A stretch of 64,000 bases of DNA from Fuerstiella sp041398845 (GTDB lineage: Bacteria; Planctomycetota; Planctomycetia; Planctomycetales; Planctomycetaceae): assembly GCA_041398845.1 (NCBI GenBank), contig JAWKTZ010000012.1, positions 366,749-430,748 on the forward strand, read 5' to 3'. The number at the start of each line of letters is the position of its first letter. Position 1 is the first letter of the stretch. Position numbers and translations under genes: made by a program. This document shows positions 36,554 to 45,694 of the stretch, one piece after another. The notes under the pieces were generated by a model. The model saw only the letters and a program-made list of their open reading frames with translations, did no database searches and had not been told where the DNA came from.

Positions 36554-38440
36554 ATGTTTCAGACATTCCGAACTGCACTGGAACTGCCATTGCTGAAGCG
36601 GGAGATGATTGAGCTTGCTCAGCACAAACGTACCTATGTGCTGCGGTGTCTGTGTCTTGGAGTCTTTGCTCTGGTGTTTCTGGTGATGTACACGTCGATT
36701 CGTCACCGGGCTATGAATGTGACGTGGATGCTGGGACAGGGACGCGAAATCGTGTATGCCGTGTTCTTCACATTGCTGGCCACCATCTATGCGCTGGCTC
36801 CGGCGATGGCCTGTGCGGCCATCACATCGGAGAAGGAAAAACAGACGCTCGGCCTGCTGCTGACATCAAAGCTGACGCCGCTGGGCATCGTGCTGGAAAA
36901 GATCTTTTCCCGAATGGTGCCCCTGCTGTCACTGGTCATTGTGTCAGCTCCTCTGTTCGGCGTCGCCTATCTGTTCGGCGGAATTTCGTTTGGGGAAACC
37001 GCCCTGGGAATCGTCTGTCTGTTGTACATTGTGTTTCAGATCTGCGTGGTGGCGGTGTTCTGTTCGGCCCTTGTCGAAACCAGTATCGCGGCGTTCTGGC
37101 TGAGCTATCTGATCCTTGCGGCGATGTACTTTGCGCTGCCCATTCTGGGGGGATTAACGGGGTTTTCGAGAGGTGGGCGAACGAACCTTCTGGGGCTGCA
37201 CGAAGTGGAATTCCTGTTCTTTCCCATTTACCAGATGGCGATGCTGGGGGATCGAGCCAACACGTATCCTCAGTATTTGCTGCTGACACTGCCATCACTG
37301 CTGCTGACGCTGGCGTTCATCCCGGCCGCCACCCACGCTTTGATTCGTTACGGCTACGGGCAGGCCACATCGTTTCGCATTGTTTTGCTGAAACTGCAGG
37401 GGCAGTTGTCTGTCACGACAGCTCGCTGGCTTCCGCAGGGCCGCCTGAAACGTCAGGCCGAACAGGCGATCATCGACGCCGATTCGCCGTTGTCTGAACG
37501 GATCAGCACGGACTTCCCTCAGACTCAACCAATCGTCTGGCGAGAAAAACGCGGCACTTTGCTTCTGAGGCCGCGAATGCAGTTCCTGCTGATCGGCGGG
37601 CTGTTCCTGGTGCAGACATGGGTACTGGCGGCGGCGGGCGCGCACGACTACGAGGAAGTGTGTGCCTTTTTCAGTTTCGGGATACAGATTCTGGCGACTC
37701 TGATTGTCCTGAGTCAGGCATCCAGGCTGTTTGCGAGGGAACGCGAACGACAGACGATTGACGTGTTGCTGGTGGCTCCGATGTCCAATCGCGATATCCT
37801 GCTGAACAAAGTCGGCGGAATCAATCTGCTGATTCTGTGGTTGATGATTCCCATTCTGATCGCAGGGCTGTTCAACATCGCTCTGACCAATCTGCGTCTA
37901 AGCACACTGACGGCCGGAACAGCGCTGACGAATGAAACGTATTACGGACATCGAAATCAGCTTTTCGGCATGGACTGGCTCGCGGCCGGCTTTGTCTATC
38001 TGACTTGCCTGCTGGGCTGTGCGTTCATCAACCTGCATCTGAGCAAGTGGATTGCTCTGACTGTGGGACTTCGCCTGAATACTCAGATCAAGGGGATGAT
38101 CGGCAGTCTGGTGAGCATTCTGTTGTTGTGTCTGCTGCCGATGATTCTGCTGGCATTGATGATGATCAGCGTGGACGCCGACCCGGACGACTTTCCGCTA
38201 TGGTTCTTCTCAAGCCCGGCTATCTTCGTCGCCGTCAACGAATTTCATGACCTGCGCATGATGTACCGCAGCAGCATTCTTCCGGAGAGCGACGTGTTTT
38301 TGATTGGCGCCAACTTTCTGATTTACGGGGGACTCACACTGCTGCTGCGTTCGATTGTTCTGCATCGGCTGCCCACGTTGCTGAATCGTCTGGACCAGCC
38401 GGACGCTTTTCCTGCGGGTGACTTCCATTCACGCAAATGA
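36554..38440 (+). CDS. ABC-2-type transporter permease
   Basis: The 628-residue polytopic membrane protein seems to have two sets of about six helices around a central cytoplasmic stretch (residues 290-340). The EKEKQTLGLLLTSKLTP and ERERQTIDVLLVAPMSN segments are the conserved post-helix motifs of ABC-2 permeases (E-x-E-x-x-T-x-x-x-L-L), one in each half. No ATPase gene is adjacent, so its ATPase is encoded elsewhere. It starts 55 nt after gpsA. Confidence 0.8.
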   Translation: MFQTFRTALELPLLKREMIELAQHKRTYVLRCLCLGVFALVFLVMYTSIRHRAMNVTWMLGQGREIVYAVFFTLLATIYALAPAMACAAITSEKEKQTLGLLLTSKLTPLGIVLEKIFSRMVPLLSLVIVSAPLFGVAYLFGGISFGETALGIVCLLYIVFQICVVAVFCSALVETSIAAFWLSYLILAAMYFALPILGGLTGFSRGGRTNLLGLHEVEFLFFPIYQMAMLGDRANTYPQYLLLTLPSLLLTLAFIPAATHALIRYGYGQATSFRIVLLKLQGQLSVTTARWLPQGRLKRQAEQAIIDADSPLSERISTDFPQTQPIVWREKRGTLLLRPRMQFLLIGGLFLVQTWVLAAAGAHDYEEVCAFFSFGIQILATLIVLSQASRLFARERERQTIDVLLVAPMSNRDILLNKVGGINLLILWLMIPILIAGLFNIALTNLRLSTLTAGTALTNETYYGHRNQLFGMDWLAAGFVYLTCLLGCAFINLHLSKWIALTVGLRLNTQIKGMIGSLVSILLLCLLPMILLALMMISVDADPDDFPLWFFSSPAIFVAVNEFHDLRMMYRSSILPESDVFLIGANFLIYGGLTLLLRSIVLHRLPTLLNRLDQPDAFPAGDFHSRK

Positions 38441-38569
38441 ATTACACAGGCACTGTGTGTTCCATCCGTGGTAACGGATACCATCTGTGGTAAAATCCGT
38501 CGCCTGCCTTCATGGTCAGACGTCAGTTCTCACATCATTTCCTCAACTGTTCAGAATCGCGAATCTCCC

Positions 38570-39376
38570 GTGACAACTCCTGCTGTGAAAAAGGTAACCG
38601 TTCCACGCTTCGTCAAAGCGGCAGCGGATGGCAACAAGCTGTCCATGGTGACGGCCTACGATTATCAGTGGGCCGGAATCATGGATGAAGCCGGAGTTGA
38701 CAGTATTCTGGTGGGTGACAGTCTGGGCATGGTTGTGCAGGGGCACTCCAGCACTCTGCCGGTCACGGTGGACGACATGATCTATCACGGTCGCATGGTG
38801 ATGCGGGCCGTGCGGCAAGCTCTGGTGGTGGTGGACATGCCGTTTATGTCGTACCAGGTGAGTACTCGCCAGGCCGTTCGCAACGCCGGACGCATTCTGA
38901 AGGAAACGGGAGCCGACGCGGTGAAACTGGAGGGCGGCCGCATTCAGCACAAGGCGATTCGCACGATCATGCGAGCGGAAATTCCGGTGATGGCTCATGT
39001 GGGCATGCGACCTCAGGCCGTTCGTCAACTCGGCGGCATGGGAAAGGTGCAGCGCGACGAACAGCAGTTGCTGGACGACGCCAAAGCGGCTGAAGATGCC
39101 GGCGCGTTCGCAATCGTTCTGGAACTCGTGCCGGCCTCCGTGGCCGCTCGAATCACCGCTGCACTGTCCATCCCGACGATCGGCATTGGAGCCGGACCGG
39201 GTTGCAGCGGTCAGGTGCTGGTCGGACCCGACATGCTGGGACTCACGCCGGACTTTCAGCCGAAGTTTCTGAAGCACTTCGCCAACCTCAGACAGCAGGC
39301 ACTCGCCGGCGTGCGGCAGTACGTTTCAGAAGTGCAAAGCGGACAGTTTCCGGATGCACAACACAGCCACGAATAG
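38570..39376 (+). CDS. panB: 3-methyl-2-oxobutanoate hydroxymethyltransferase
   Basis: The protein has 268 residues from the GTG at 38570 (frame open from 38468), which matches the family length. It transfers a hydroxymethyl group from methylene-THF to ketoisovalerate in pantothenate synthesis. It has VTAYDYQWAGIMDEAG, the metal-binding LVGDSLGMVVQG, KLEGG, AHVGMRPQ and IGIGAGPGCSGQVLV. In the preceding leader, near-duplicate phrases (ATCCGTGGTAACGG / ATCTGTGGTAAAAT, about 38467-38495) suggest a degenerate repeat. Confidence 0.95.
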   Translation: MTTPAVKKVTVPRFVKAAADGNKLSMVTAYDYQWAGIMDEAGVDSILVGDSLGMVVQGHSSTLPVTVDDMIYHGRMVMRAVRQALVVVDMPFMSYQVSTRQAVRNAGRILKETGADAVKLEGGRIQHKAIRTIMRAEIPVMAHVGMRPQAVRQLGGMGKVQRDEQQLLDDAKAAEDAGAFAIVLELVPASVAARITAALSIPTIGIGAGPGCSGQVLVGPDMLGLTPDFQPKFLKHFANLRQQALAGVRQYVSEVQSGQFPDAQHSHE

Positions 39377-39443
39377 ATGGTTGAGCACTTCGCGAATCGC
39401 GTCGAAGTAAAGACCGAAGCGAAACAATTGCCGTCCAAACCGG

Positions 39444-40448
39444 TTAGAATTCACCGATCACATTGCCGTCGGCTTTGTTCAGCAGGTTCTGCCAAAGATA
39501 GTCGCCGTTTGAACCGGATGGATCGCGTTGAATGTTTTCGCTGATGAAACGCACGGAGCCGTCGGCCAGCAGAAACTGGGCTCCTCCGCTGTGCGCACTG
39601 GAATAGCCTCGTTCACAGATGTCATGCGTTTCGGAAGTGGTCTCAACCTGTCGATCCGCCAGCGGGCAAACGAAATCCGGAGGATCATTGTCGAGATCGT
39701 CGGCCGTCTGATTGATGCCAAACATTCCCAGTGCCAGAGTTGTCTCCTGGACCGGGTGGCGAATGAAACCGTTCGCTCCAGACACCGTCGCCGCTCGGCA
39801 ACTTCGCCGTGGACCGTCGACCGTCGGAAGCGACCACGCACGTTCTCCGACAGCGATCGTATTGCTGGTGCCGTCAGAGATATCCTTGAAGCGAGTCGAA
39901 CTGTTGCGTCCAAACAGGCCGGCCAGTCGTTCGTCCCGAGTCCACATCGCGCCCCCGTTTGCACCAACATAATTTGACGTGGCGACCGAAGCTCTGGTGG
40001 GGACGTCTGAAACCATCAGGTGATCGCTGTTCAGGCCGGGGGCCGCGTCTGATGCACACCGGAACATCGGCAAAGGAATCTGCAGCAGGCCACGAGAGTC
40101 CGTTTGCGAAATCGCAAATGACAGCGTGTGGTCTCCAACAGCCAGGCGACTATACAGATTTCCCTGGTCGAGCATTGGCAGCAGATAGGTTGCCCAGCCC
40201 CAATTCGCACCGTGACTGTCATTCTGGTCGACCCAGCCGGGAGGCAGTGTCTGGTGCAGATCGTGATAGTTGTGCAAAGCCAGTCCGATCTGCTTCAGGC
40301 TGTTTTTGCACTGAGTTCGTCGGGCCGCTTCACGGGATTGCTGCACGGCCGGCATCAGCAGCGAAACCAGAACTGCAATAATGGCAATAACGACGAGCAG
40401 TTCAATCAGAGTGAACCCGGTCCTGGTTGAGTACTTGATCGCCTTCAT
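39444..40448 (-). CDS. DUF1559 protein with type IV pilin-like N-terminus
   Basis: The protein has 334 residues from ATG 40448 (frame open to 40616). The N-terminus carries a prepilin peptidase site and helix GFTLIELLVVIAIIAVLVSL (residues 11-30). Then come QQSREAARRTQCKNSLKQIG and the DUF1559 C-terminal signature AHSGGAQFLLADGSVRFISE. Planctomycetes encode many such pseudopilin-like proteins, presumed to be processed by PilD-like peptidases and assembled in the envelope. Single copy here, no secretion genes nearby. Confidence 0.88.
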   Translation of the reverse strand: MKAIKYSTRTGFTLIELLVVIAIIAVLVSLLMPAVQQSREAARRTQCKNSLKQIGLALHNYHDLHQTLPPGWVDQNDSHGANWGWATYLLPMLDQGNLYSRLAVGDHTLSFAISQTDSRGLLQIPLPMFRCASDAAPGLNSDHLMVSDVPTRASVATSNYVGANGGAMWTRDERLAGLFGRNSSTRFKDISDGTSNTIAVGERAWSLPTVDGPRRSCRAATVSGANGFIRHPVQETTLALGMFGINQTADDLDNDPPDFVCPLADRQVETTSETHDICERGYSSAHSGGAQFLLADGSVRFISENIQRDPSGSNGDYLWQNLLNKADGNVIGEF

Positions 40449-40709
40449 CAAAGGTGCTCCTGTAAAAAAACGGAAACGCGTTGAACAAGGAAACGTATCA
40501 TGAAGCGCACATGAGCAATTTGTCGAGCCATTCCGCTCGAAACGTAAAACCACGGCTGTTCTCCGGAGTATTCCGACCGTTTTCTGAAGATTTTTAGAGA
40601 TTCGGCGGATATACACAACGCTGTACCAGCGTCACTTTGACGGGGTGGTCATGATCTGGTAACTCAGTCTGCCCAACGCCCTCATCTTCAGTCGGAGCCA
40701 AATTTCCCG

Positions 40710-43304
40710 ATGTCACGTCAATCGATTTTCAACCACGGTCGTTGGTTTGCCGTTTCGACCGGGACGAGGCTTTACGTGGCTGCTGGCTTATTGCTGGTTG
40801 CAACGACGGGATTTGCTCAGGCACCGCGAGTTTATCGGGATCGGGTCGATGCTCACTGGTTTCCCGGCGATGCCGGCTTTTGGTATCGCGTGGATCTGGC
40901 GGACGGGCAGCGGGAGTTCTTATTGGTCGATACCGAAGCGGGAACACGGCGGCCAGCGTTTGACCATGAGAAAGTCGCCGTTGCGATGTCCGAAGCTTCG
41001 GGGACCAACGTGTCTTCAATGCGGCTGCCGATCGATGCTCTGCAATTCAACGACAACCGTTCTTCCGTTCTGCTGACAGGGAAGTCCGGGACGTGGACTC
41101 TGAATCTGACGGATCATTCTCTGCAGAAACAAAACTCGCCCGGATCGAACGTTGACGATGTCAGGCTGTTTCTGCCGCATCGACCATCGCGTGATCGTGG
41201 AGGCGACGTATCGATGGAAATCACCAACCGGCTGTCCACAGACCTTCAGTTGATCTGGATCGACCGTTCCGGAAGCCGGAAATCCTACGGCACGGTCGCA
41301 GCCGGAAAGAAGCACAACCAGCACACGTTTGTTGGCCATGTGTGGCTGGTTCAGACTGACGACGAACCTCTGGCATGTTTCGAAGCGGTCGACGGAACGA
41401 ATGAGATTACGCTAAGCGACGCAACCCTGAAGACCGTCCGCAGAAACGAACGATCGCCGACGTCAGGAAAACGCGAGTCCGGCCGCCGTCGAATTCCCGA
41501 TCAGTCATCGCCGGATGGACGCTGGATGCCGGTGGTGATTAATCACAATCTGCACCTGAAGTCCATCGACGATCCCGACTCAGCACCACGGCCGGTCAGC
41601 ACCGACGCCACGGCAGACTTCACGTTCCGCAGGGATGCCTCTCGGTCACGGCTGCTGGAGATGCAGTATGAGCGATCCGATTTTCCTGAGCATGTGCCGG
41701 ATGTTCGCTGGTCGCCGGATTCGAACTTTCTGCTCGCCATGCAGACTCGCCGCGTCCCCGAACGGCGAGTGCAATACCTGGTGTCCTCACCGAAGGAGCA
41801 ACTGCACCCGGTCATGGAAAGCTATCCGTATGCCAAACCCGGAGATGCCATTCCCAATCCCACACCTCGACTGTTTGCTCTGGACGAAGCCGAAATCCGT
41901 GAGATCCCGATTTCCAAAACGCTGTTTCCCAATCCGTTCAGCCTGAGGTTTCTGAAGTTCAGCGACGACGGTCTTCGGTTCTGGCTGCTGTACAACGAAC
42001 GAGGCCATCAGGTGCTGCGTGTTCTGGAAGTGACGGTCACGGACGGCGCCGTGCGAGCGATCGTGGATGAGCACAGCGACACATTCGTTCACTATTCCAC
42101 GGCCGGAAAGCTTGAACTGGAATGGCTTCCGGACAATCAGTTGCTATGGGCGAGTGAACGTTCCGGCTGGAATCATCTGCATCGCTATGACCTGCGGACG
42201 GGGCAGGTTCTGAATGCGGTTACATCCGGTGACTGGAACGTGCGCCGCATCGAACACATCGATCGCGACGCCGGAGTCATCTGGTTCTACGCCGTTGGCA
42301 TTGCTGCCGATCAGGATCCGTATCATGAACACTTCTGCAAAGTCCACTTTGACGGGAGCGGCCTTCAGGTTCTGACGGAAGGCGATGGGACTCATGAAAT
42401 CACCTGGTCACCGGATCGCACGTTCTTTCTGGATCAATATTCCCGAGTGGATCTCGCACCGATCACCGAACTGCGCCGCAGCAATGATGGGAGTCTGGTC
42501 ACACAACTGGAGATCGGTGATGCATCCGATGTTGCCAAAGCCATGGGACGGTTGCCGGAACGCTTCGTCGCCAGCGGCCGCGATGGTCAGACAGATATCT
42601 GGGGGATCATTCATTTTCCCCGACACTTTCAACCCGATCAGAAATATCCGGTGGTCGAAAACATCTATGCCGGGCCGCACGATTATCATGTTCCGAAAGC
42701 GTTTCGCAGCAGTTATCGCCATCAACAGCAGCTCACTGACCGAGGTTTAATTGTCGTACAGATTGACGGCATGGGAACGGCATGGCGATCCAAGGCGTTT
42801 CACGATGTGTGTTATCGCAATCTGAAGGATGCCGGGTTTCCGGACCGTATTGCATGGATCAAAGCGGCTGCAGAAAAGTTTCCGGCCATGGATCCGGATC
42901 GAGTCGGCATTTACGGTGGCTCGGCCGGCGGCCAGAATGCGATGGCCGCGTTATTGTGGCACGGCACATTTTACAAAGCGGCCGTCGCCGATTGTGGCTG
43001 CCATGACAATCGCATGGACAAACTGTGGTGGAATGAACAGTGGATGGGCTGGCCGGTCGACGATCACTACGCCGCCAGTTCAAACACAGTGAATGCTCAC
43101 CGACTGCAGGGACACCTGATGCTGGTGGTGGGCGAAGCCGATCGCAACGTCGACCCGGCCAGCACGACTCAAACCGTCAAAGCACTCATTGACGCCGGCA
43201 AGGATTTCGACTTCCTGCTCATGCCCGGCACCGGTCACGGAGCCTGCGAAGGTCCATACGCATCGAAACGCCGAGCCGACTTTCTGTTTCGACACCTGAA
43301 GTGA
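40710..43304 (+). CDS. Exported S9 family peptidase (dipeptidyl peptidase IV-like)
   Basis: The protein has 864 residues. An N-terminal signal peptide ending near residue 35 (TTGFAQA) is followed by an N-terminal beta-propeller (about 60-600) and an alpha/beta-hydrolase domain. The nucleophile lies in YGGSAGGQNA (G-x-S-x-G), the acid in VVGEADRNVDP and the histidine in MPGTGHGACEG. It is predicted to remove N-terminal dipeptides in the periplasm. The gene is divergent from the DUF1559 gene. Confidence 0.88.
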   Translation: MSRQSIFNHGRWFAVSTGTRLYVAAGLLLVATTGFAQAPRVYRDRVDAHWFPGDAGFWYRVDLADGQREFLLVDTEAGTRRPAFDHEKVAVAMSEASGTNVSSMRLPIDALQFNDNRSSVLLTGKSGTWTLNLTDHSLQKQNSPGSNVDDVRLFLPHRPSRDRGGDVSMEITNRLSTDLQLIWIDRSGSRKSYGTVAAGKKHNQHTFVGHVWLVQTDDEPLACFEAVDGTNEITLSDATLKTVRRNERSPTSGKRESGRRRIPDQSSPDGRWMPVVINHNLHLKSIDDPDSAPRPVSTDATADFTFRRDASRSRLLEMQYERSDFPEHVPDVRWSPDSNFLLAMQTRRVPERRVQYLVSSPKEQLHPVMESYPYAKPGDAIPNPTPRLFALDEAEIREIPISKTLFPNPFSLRFLKFSDDGLRFWLLYNERGHQVLRVLEVTVTDGAVRAIVDEHSDTFVHYSTAGKLELEWLPDNQLLWASERSGWNHLHRYDLRTGQVLNAVTSGDWNVRRIEHIDRDAGVIWFYAVGIAADQDPYHEHFCKVHFDGSGLQVLTEGDGTHEITWSPDRTFFLDQYSRVDLAPITELRRSNDGSLVTQLEIGDASDVAKAMGRLPERFVASGRDGQTDIWGIIHFPRHFQPDQKYPVVENIYAGPHDYHVPKAFRSSYRHQQQLTDRGLIVVQIDGMGTAWRSKAFHDVCYRNLKDAGFPDRIAWIKAAAEKFPAMDPDRVGIYGGSAGGQNAMAALLWHGTFYKAAVADCGCHDNRMDKLWWNEQWMGWPVDDHYAASSNTVNAHRLQGHLMLVVGEADRNVDPASTTQTVKALIDAGKDFDFLLMPGTGHGACEGPYASKRRADFLFRHLK

Positions 43305-43417
43305 GAATGCCGACGTTGCAACAACCAGCCAGTCATTTCGGGCGGCGTGTGACATTCCCTCCGGCGCGGCTCGGGTTGACAGGGTGATGCTGGACGATGA
43401 TGAGCAGCAATCCAAAG

Positions 43418-43476
43418 TAGGACGGCCTTTCCAGGCCGTCGGCGTTCTCTCGACGGCCTGGAAAGGCCGTTCTACG
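43418..43476. repeat. Palindromic element family D, between convergent genes
   Basis: GTAGGACGGCCTTTCCAGGC and its complement GCCTGGAAAGGCCGTTCTAC flank a short loop. It lies between the convergent peptidase and DUF1552 genes. Confidence 0.9.
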
Positions 43477-43496
43477 AAGTTGCGACGTTTATCGCC

Positions 43497-44828
43497 TCAT
43501 GAATTCATCTCATTCAACGTGCCAGTGCTGCTGCCAAACGTGTCTGCTTCGATACTGAGCTGCTGCAGCATCGTGACAAACAGGTTGCACAGCGGCTTGT
43601 TGTGATCTCGCCGGAAGGCGAGGTGCTGGCCGTGATGGAAACCGCCACCAGCAAGAAGGATTGGCAGGTTGGTGTTGTCGTGGGTGTTGGCGTCGCCCAT
43701 GTTGCTGCCGAACAGGATCATCGTGCGGTCCAGCAACCGGTCTTCGCCTTCACGGATTTCGGCAAGCTGTCCGAACAGCTTGCGGAGCAGTGTCATCTGC
43801 TGATGATCGGCGTCAATAAGTTGCTGCACCTTCGATTCTGACTGACCATGATGGCTGAGATTGTGGTAGCCGTCGGTTGTGTTCTGATCGGGATGCAGCT
43901 TGAACGCGGGAGTCGCAAAGGCATCGACCATCAGCGTGACGATGCGAGTCGAATCCGATTCCAGCGCCAGCCGCGCCATCGACAGCATCAGATCGAACTT
44001 CTCAAAGAACAGCTTCTGGTCGCGAATGTCCTCCGGTGGCTGCTGATCGGTTGTCGGTTTCGGACGCAGTTCCCACTGACGAGCTGTTTGCAGTCGCTCT
44101 TCGATTTCGCGGACAGATGTGAGGTACTGATCGAGACGCGATTGATCATCGCGACCAAGATGGCTGCGGAACTGCCGCGTATCATCCAGCAACGTATCGA
44201 GAATGCTGCCTCGTTCGTCGAGTTGATGGATCTGGCGTTGTACGGCAGCCTGATCGCCCTGGACGAACATCCTGCGAAACAAAGCCGACGCACTGTCTTC
44301 GGCGGGCAACAGCACACCGTCGCGCGTCCAGGAAAGACTACGGTTCGCCTTGTCGATGTTCACGCCCAGGTTGAGCGTAGGAAACCGCGTCACTGGTCCC
44401 AATCGTTCAGCGGCAAACTGATCGAGCGAGATGGTATTGCGAAAGCCGCTCTTCGTCGGGCCACGTGCTGCCGTGAGAAAGCAGTTCTCTGTGCTGTGGC
44501 CACCGTCGACATCAGAATGTGACAGGCCGCTGATCACAGTGAAGTCGTCGCGGAACTCGGCCAGATCAGCGAGGTACGGCGAGAGTTCGTAATCTCGGCC
44601 CTTTCCCTCGGGAAAAAACGGCCTGGGCAACACGCCAAGATTGTTCGAGATCAAAAGCATCCGCCGCGGAAGTTCCGCTTCCGGTTGCTTTGCTGACACC
44701 GAATGCAGACTGTCCAGAAACGGCAACGCAACCGTGACTCCCGCACCGCGAAGAAAGCGACGACGATGGATCTGCCCACGTAGCACGGCCTTTCCAGGCC
44801 GTCGCTGTTCATTGTGTACTAACATCAT
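43497..44828 (-). CDS. DUF1552 protein, copy 1, with Tat-like signal
   Basis: The protein has 443 residues. The Tat-like motif IHRRRFLRGAGVTVALPFL (about residues 21-39) is followed by the DUF1552 domain: LGVLPRPFFPEGKGRDYEL, SGLSHSDVDGGHSTENCFL, GVNIDKANRSLSW, DQYLTSVREIEERL, and the C-terminal TMILFGSNMGDANTHDNTNL. DUF1552 genes are typically paired with DUF1592 genes in Planctomycetes. The first 20 residues (EQRRPGKAVLRGQ) come from a family D palindrome and the ATG lies in its loop; no other ATG is available before the Tat motif. Confidence 0.85.
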   Translation of the reverse strand: MMLVHNEQRRPGKAVLRGQIHRRRFLRGAGVTVALPFLDSLHSVSAKQPEAELPRRMLLISNNLGVLPRPFFPEGKGRDYELSPYLADLAEFRDDFTVISGLSHSDVDGGHSTENCFLTAARGPTKSGFRNTISLDQFAAERLGPVTRFPTLNLGVNIDKANRSLSWTRDGVLLPAEDSASALFRRMFVQGDQAAVQRQIHQLDERGSILDTLLDDTRQFRSHLGRDDQSRLDQYLTSVREIEERLQTARQWELRPKPTTDQQPPEDIRDQKLFFEKFDLMLSMARLALESDSTRIVTLMVDAFATPAFKLHPDQNTTDGYHNLSHHGQSESKVQQLIDADHQQMTLLRKLFGQLAEIREGEDRLLDRTMILFGSNMGDANTHDNTNLPILLAGGGFHHGQHLAFRRDHNKPLCNLFVTMLQQLSIEADTFGSSTGTLNEMNS

Positions 44829-44903
44829 TCATGCAGTCTTTTGTTGAATAGACGGCCTGGAAAGGCCGTCCTACAGGGCCGTCCTACAGGGCCGTCGTAT
44901 AGG
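44780..44903. repeat. Palindromic element family D with tandem end duplications
   Basis: The first arm is GTAGCACGGCCTTTCCAGGC at 44780 and the second is GCCTGGAAAGGCCGTCCTAC at about 44856-44875. The right end is then repeated as 'agggccgtcctac' and 'agggccgtcgtat', giving a short tandem ladder to 44903. It contributes the start codon and first residues of the DUF1552 gene and forms the left boundary of the transposase ORF. Confidence 0.88.
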
Positions 44904-44919
44904 GCTGCTCCACGGAGTG

Positions 44920-45612
44920 TTAATCATGCTTTGCATCGCGGAAACCCCAGTTTACCTGCTCCCAGACGGGGTGTATCCAGCGGAACCAGGCGGATTTTGG
45001 AAGGCCCGCCTTTTGAGGATTCCTGCCGATATACTGCACAACTCGGAACAGATGTTCCTCATCGCGAATGATTCGATCATAACTTTCTTCCTGCCACAGC
45101 ACGCCGCTGCGATTCAGTTTTTTGTTGATCGCATGCCCGACGAAACCTTTCACGCTGTCCAGGATCTGTTCCAAACGCCACTCGCCAAGCGGCTTCATGA
45201 TGCCGTGAACATGGTTTGGCATCACAACAAAGGCGTATGTAGAGCAGCGATCGTCCTGAAAATACAGCATTGCGGTCGACATGATGTCAGTATTCTTCGC
45301 ATCGCCGAATACACATTCGCCATAGCCTTCGTCCAGCCAGCCTTCGATTCGAATCGCATGGCGTCTTGTGAAGTCCTGCCATTGAGCCTCGGTGCGGGGT
45401 TCGGGATGAGTTCGCTCCCATTCAGCACGCCAGCGTTGGAGTTCCGCCCGCTTCTGTTGCGGAAGTGAGTCGGCCAGACGAAAGGTAACAAAGTATGTTG
45501 CCCCATCCTGTCGCCAATGAGGCAGGTGCCTTTGATACATCGTGATGGGAATATCGGGATGAAGGCCCCGAAAGCCAGGCGGCGCGTCAAGGTTAATTGA
45601 ATCGTTCGTCAT
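44920..45612 (-). CDS. REP-associated tyrosine transposase (IS200/IS605-like HUH family)
   Basis: The protein has 230 residues. The HUH pair is in MPNHVHGIM (H134, H136) and a candidate catalytic tyrosine is Y178 in QEESYDRIIRD, followed by the family-typical FRVVQYIGRNPQKAGL. The N-terminal TYFVTFRLADSLPQQ is typical of RAYT (TnpA-REP) proteins. RAYTs are single-copy, domesticated transposases believed to mobilise REP-like palindromes. This one is bounded at both ends by family D palindromes and lies between a DUF1592 and a DUF1552 gene that are normally adjacent. Confidence 0.88.
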   Translation of the reverse strand: MTNDSINLDAPPGFRGLHPDIPITMYQRHLPHWRQDGATYFVTFRLADSLPQQKRAELQRWRAEWERTHPEPRTEAQWQDFTRRHAIRIEGWLDEGYGECVFGDAKNTDIMSTAMLYFQDDRCSTYAFVVMPNHVHGIMKPLGEWRLEQILDSVKGFVGHAINKKLNRSGVLWQEESYDRIIRDEEHLFRVVQYIGRNPQKAGLPKSAWFRWIHPVWEQVNWGFRDAKHD

Positions 45613-45626
45613 TGCGTGCCTTTCTC

Positions 45627-45694
45627 GTAGGACGGCCTTTCCAGGCCGTCACATGGTTTAATGGCTGTCGACGGCCTGGAAAGGCCGTCCTACA
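45627..45694. repeat. Palindromic element family D at a gene 3' end
   Basis: GTAGGACGGCCTTTCCAGGC and the complementary GCCTGGAAAGGCCGTCCTAC. It encodes the last residues (VGRPFQAVDSH) and the TAA stop of the DUF1592 gene on the minus strand, and marks the right boundary of the transposase ORF. Confidence 0.92.
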
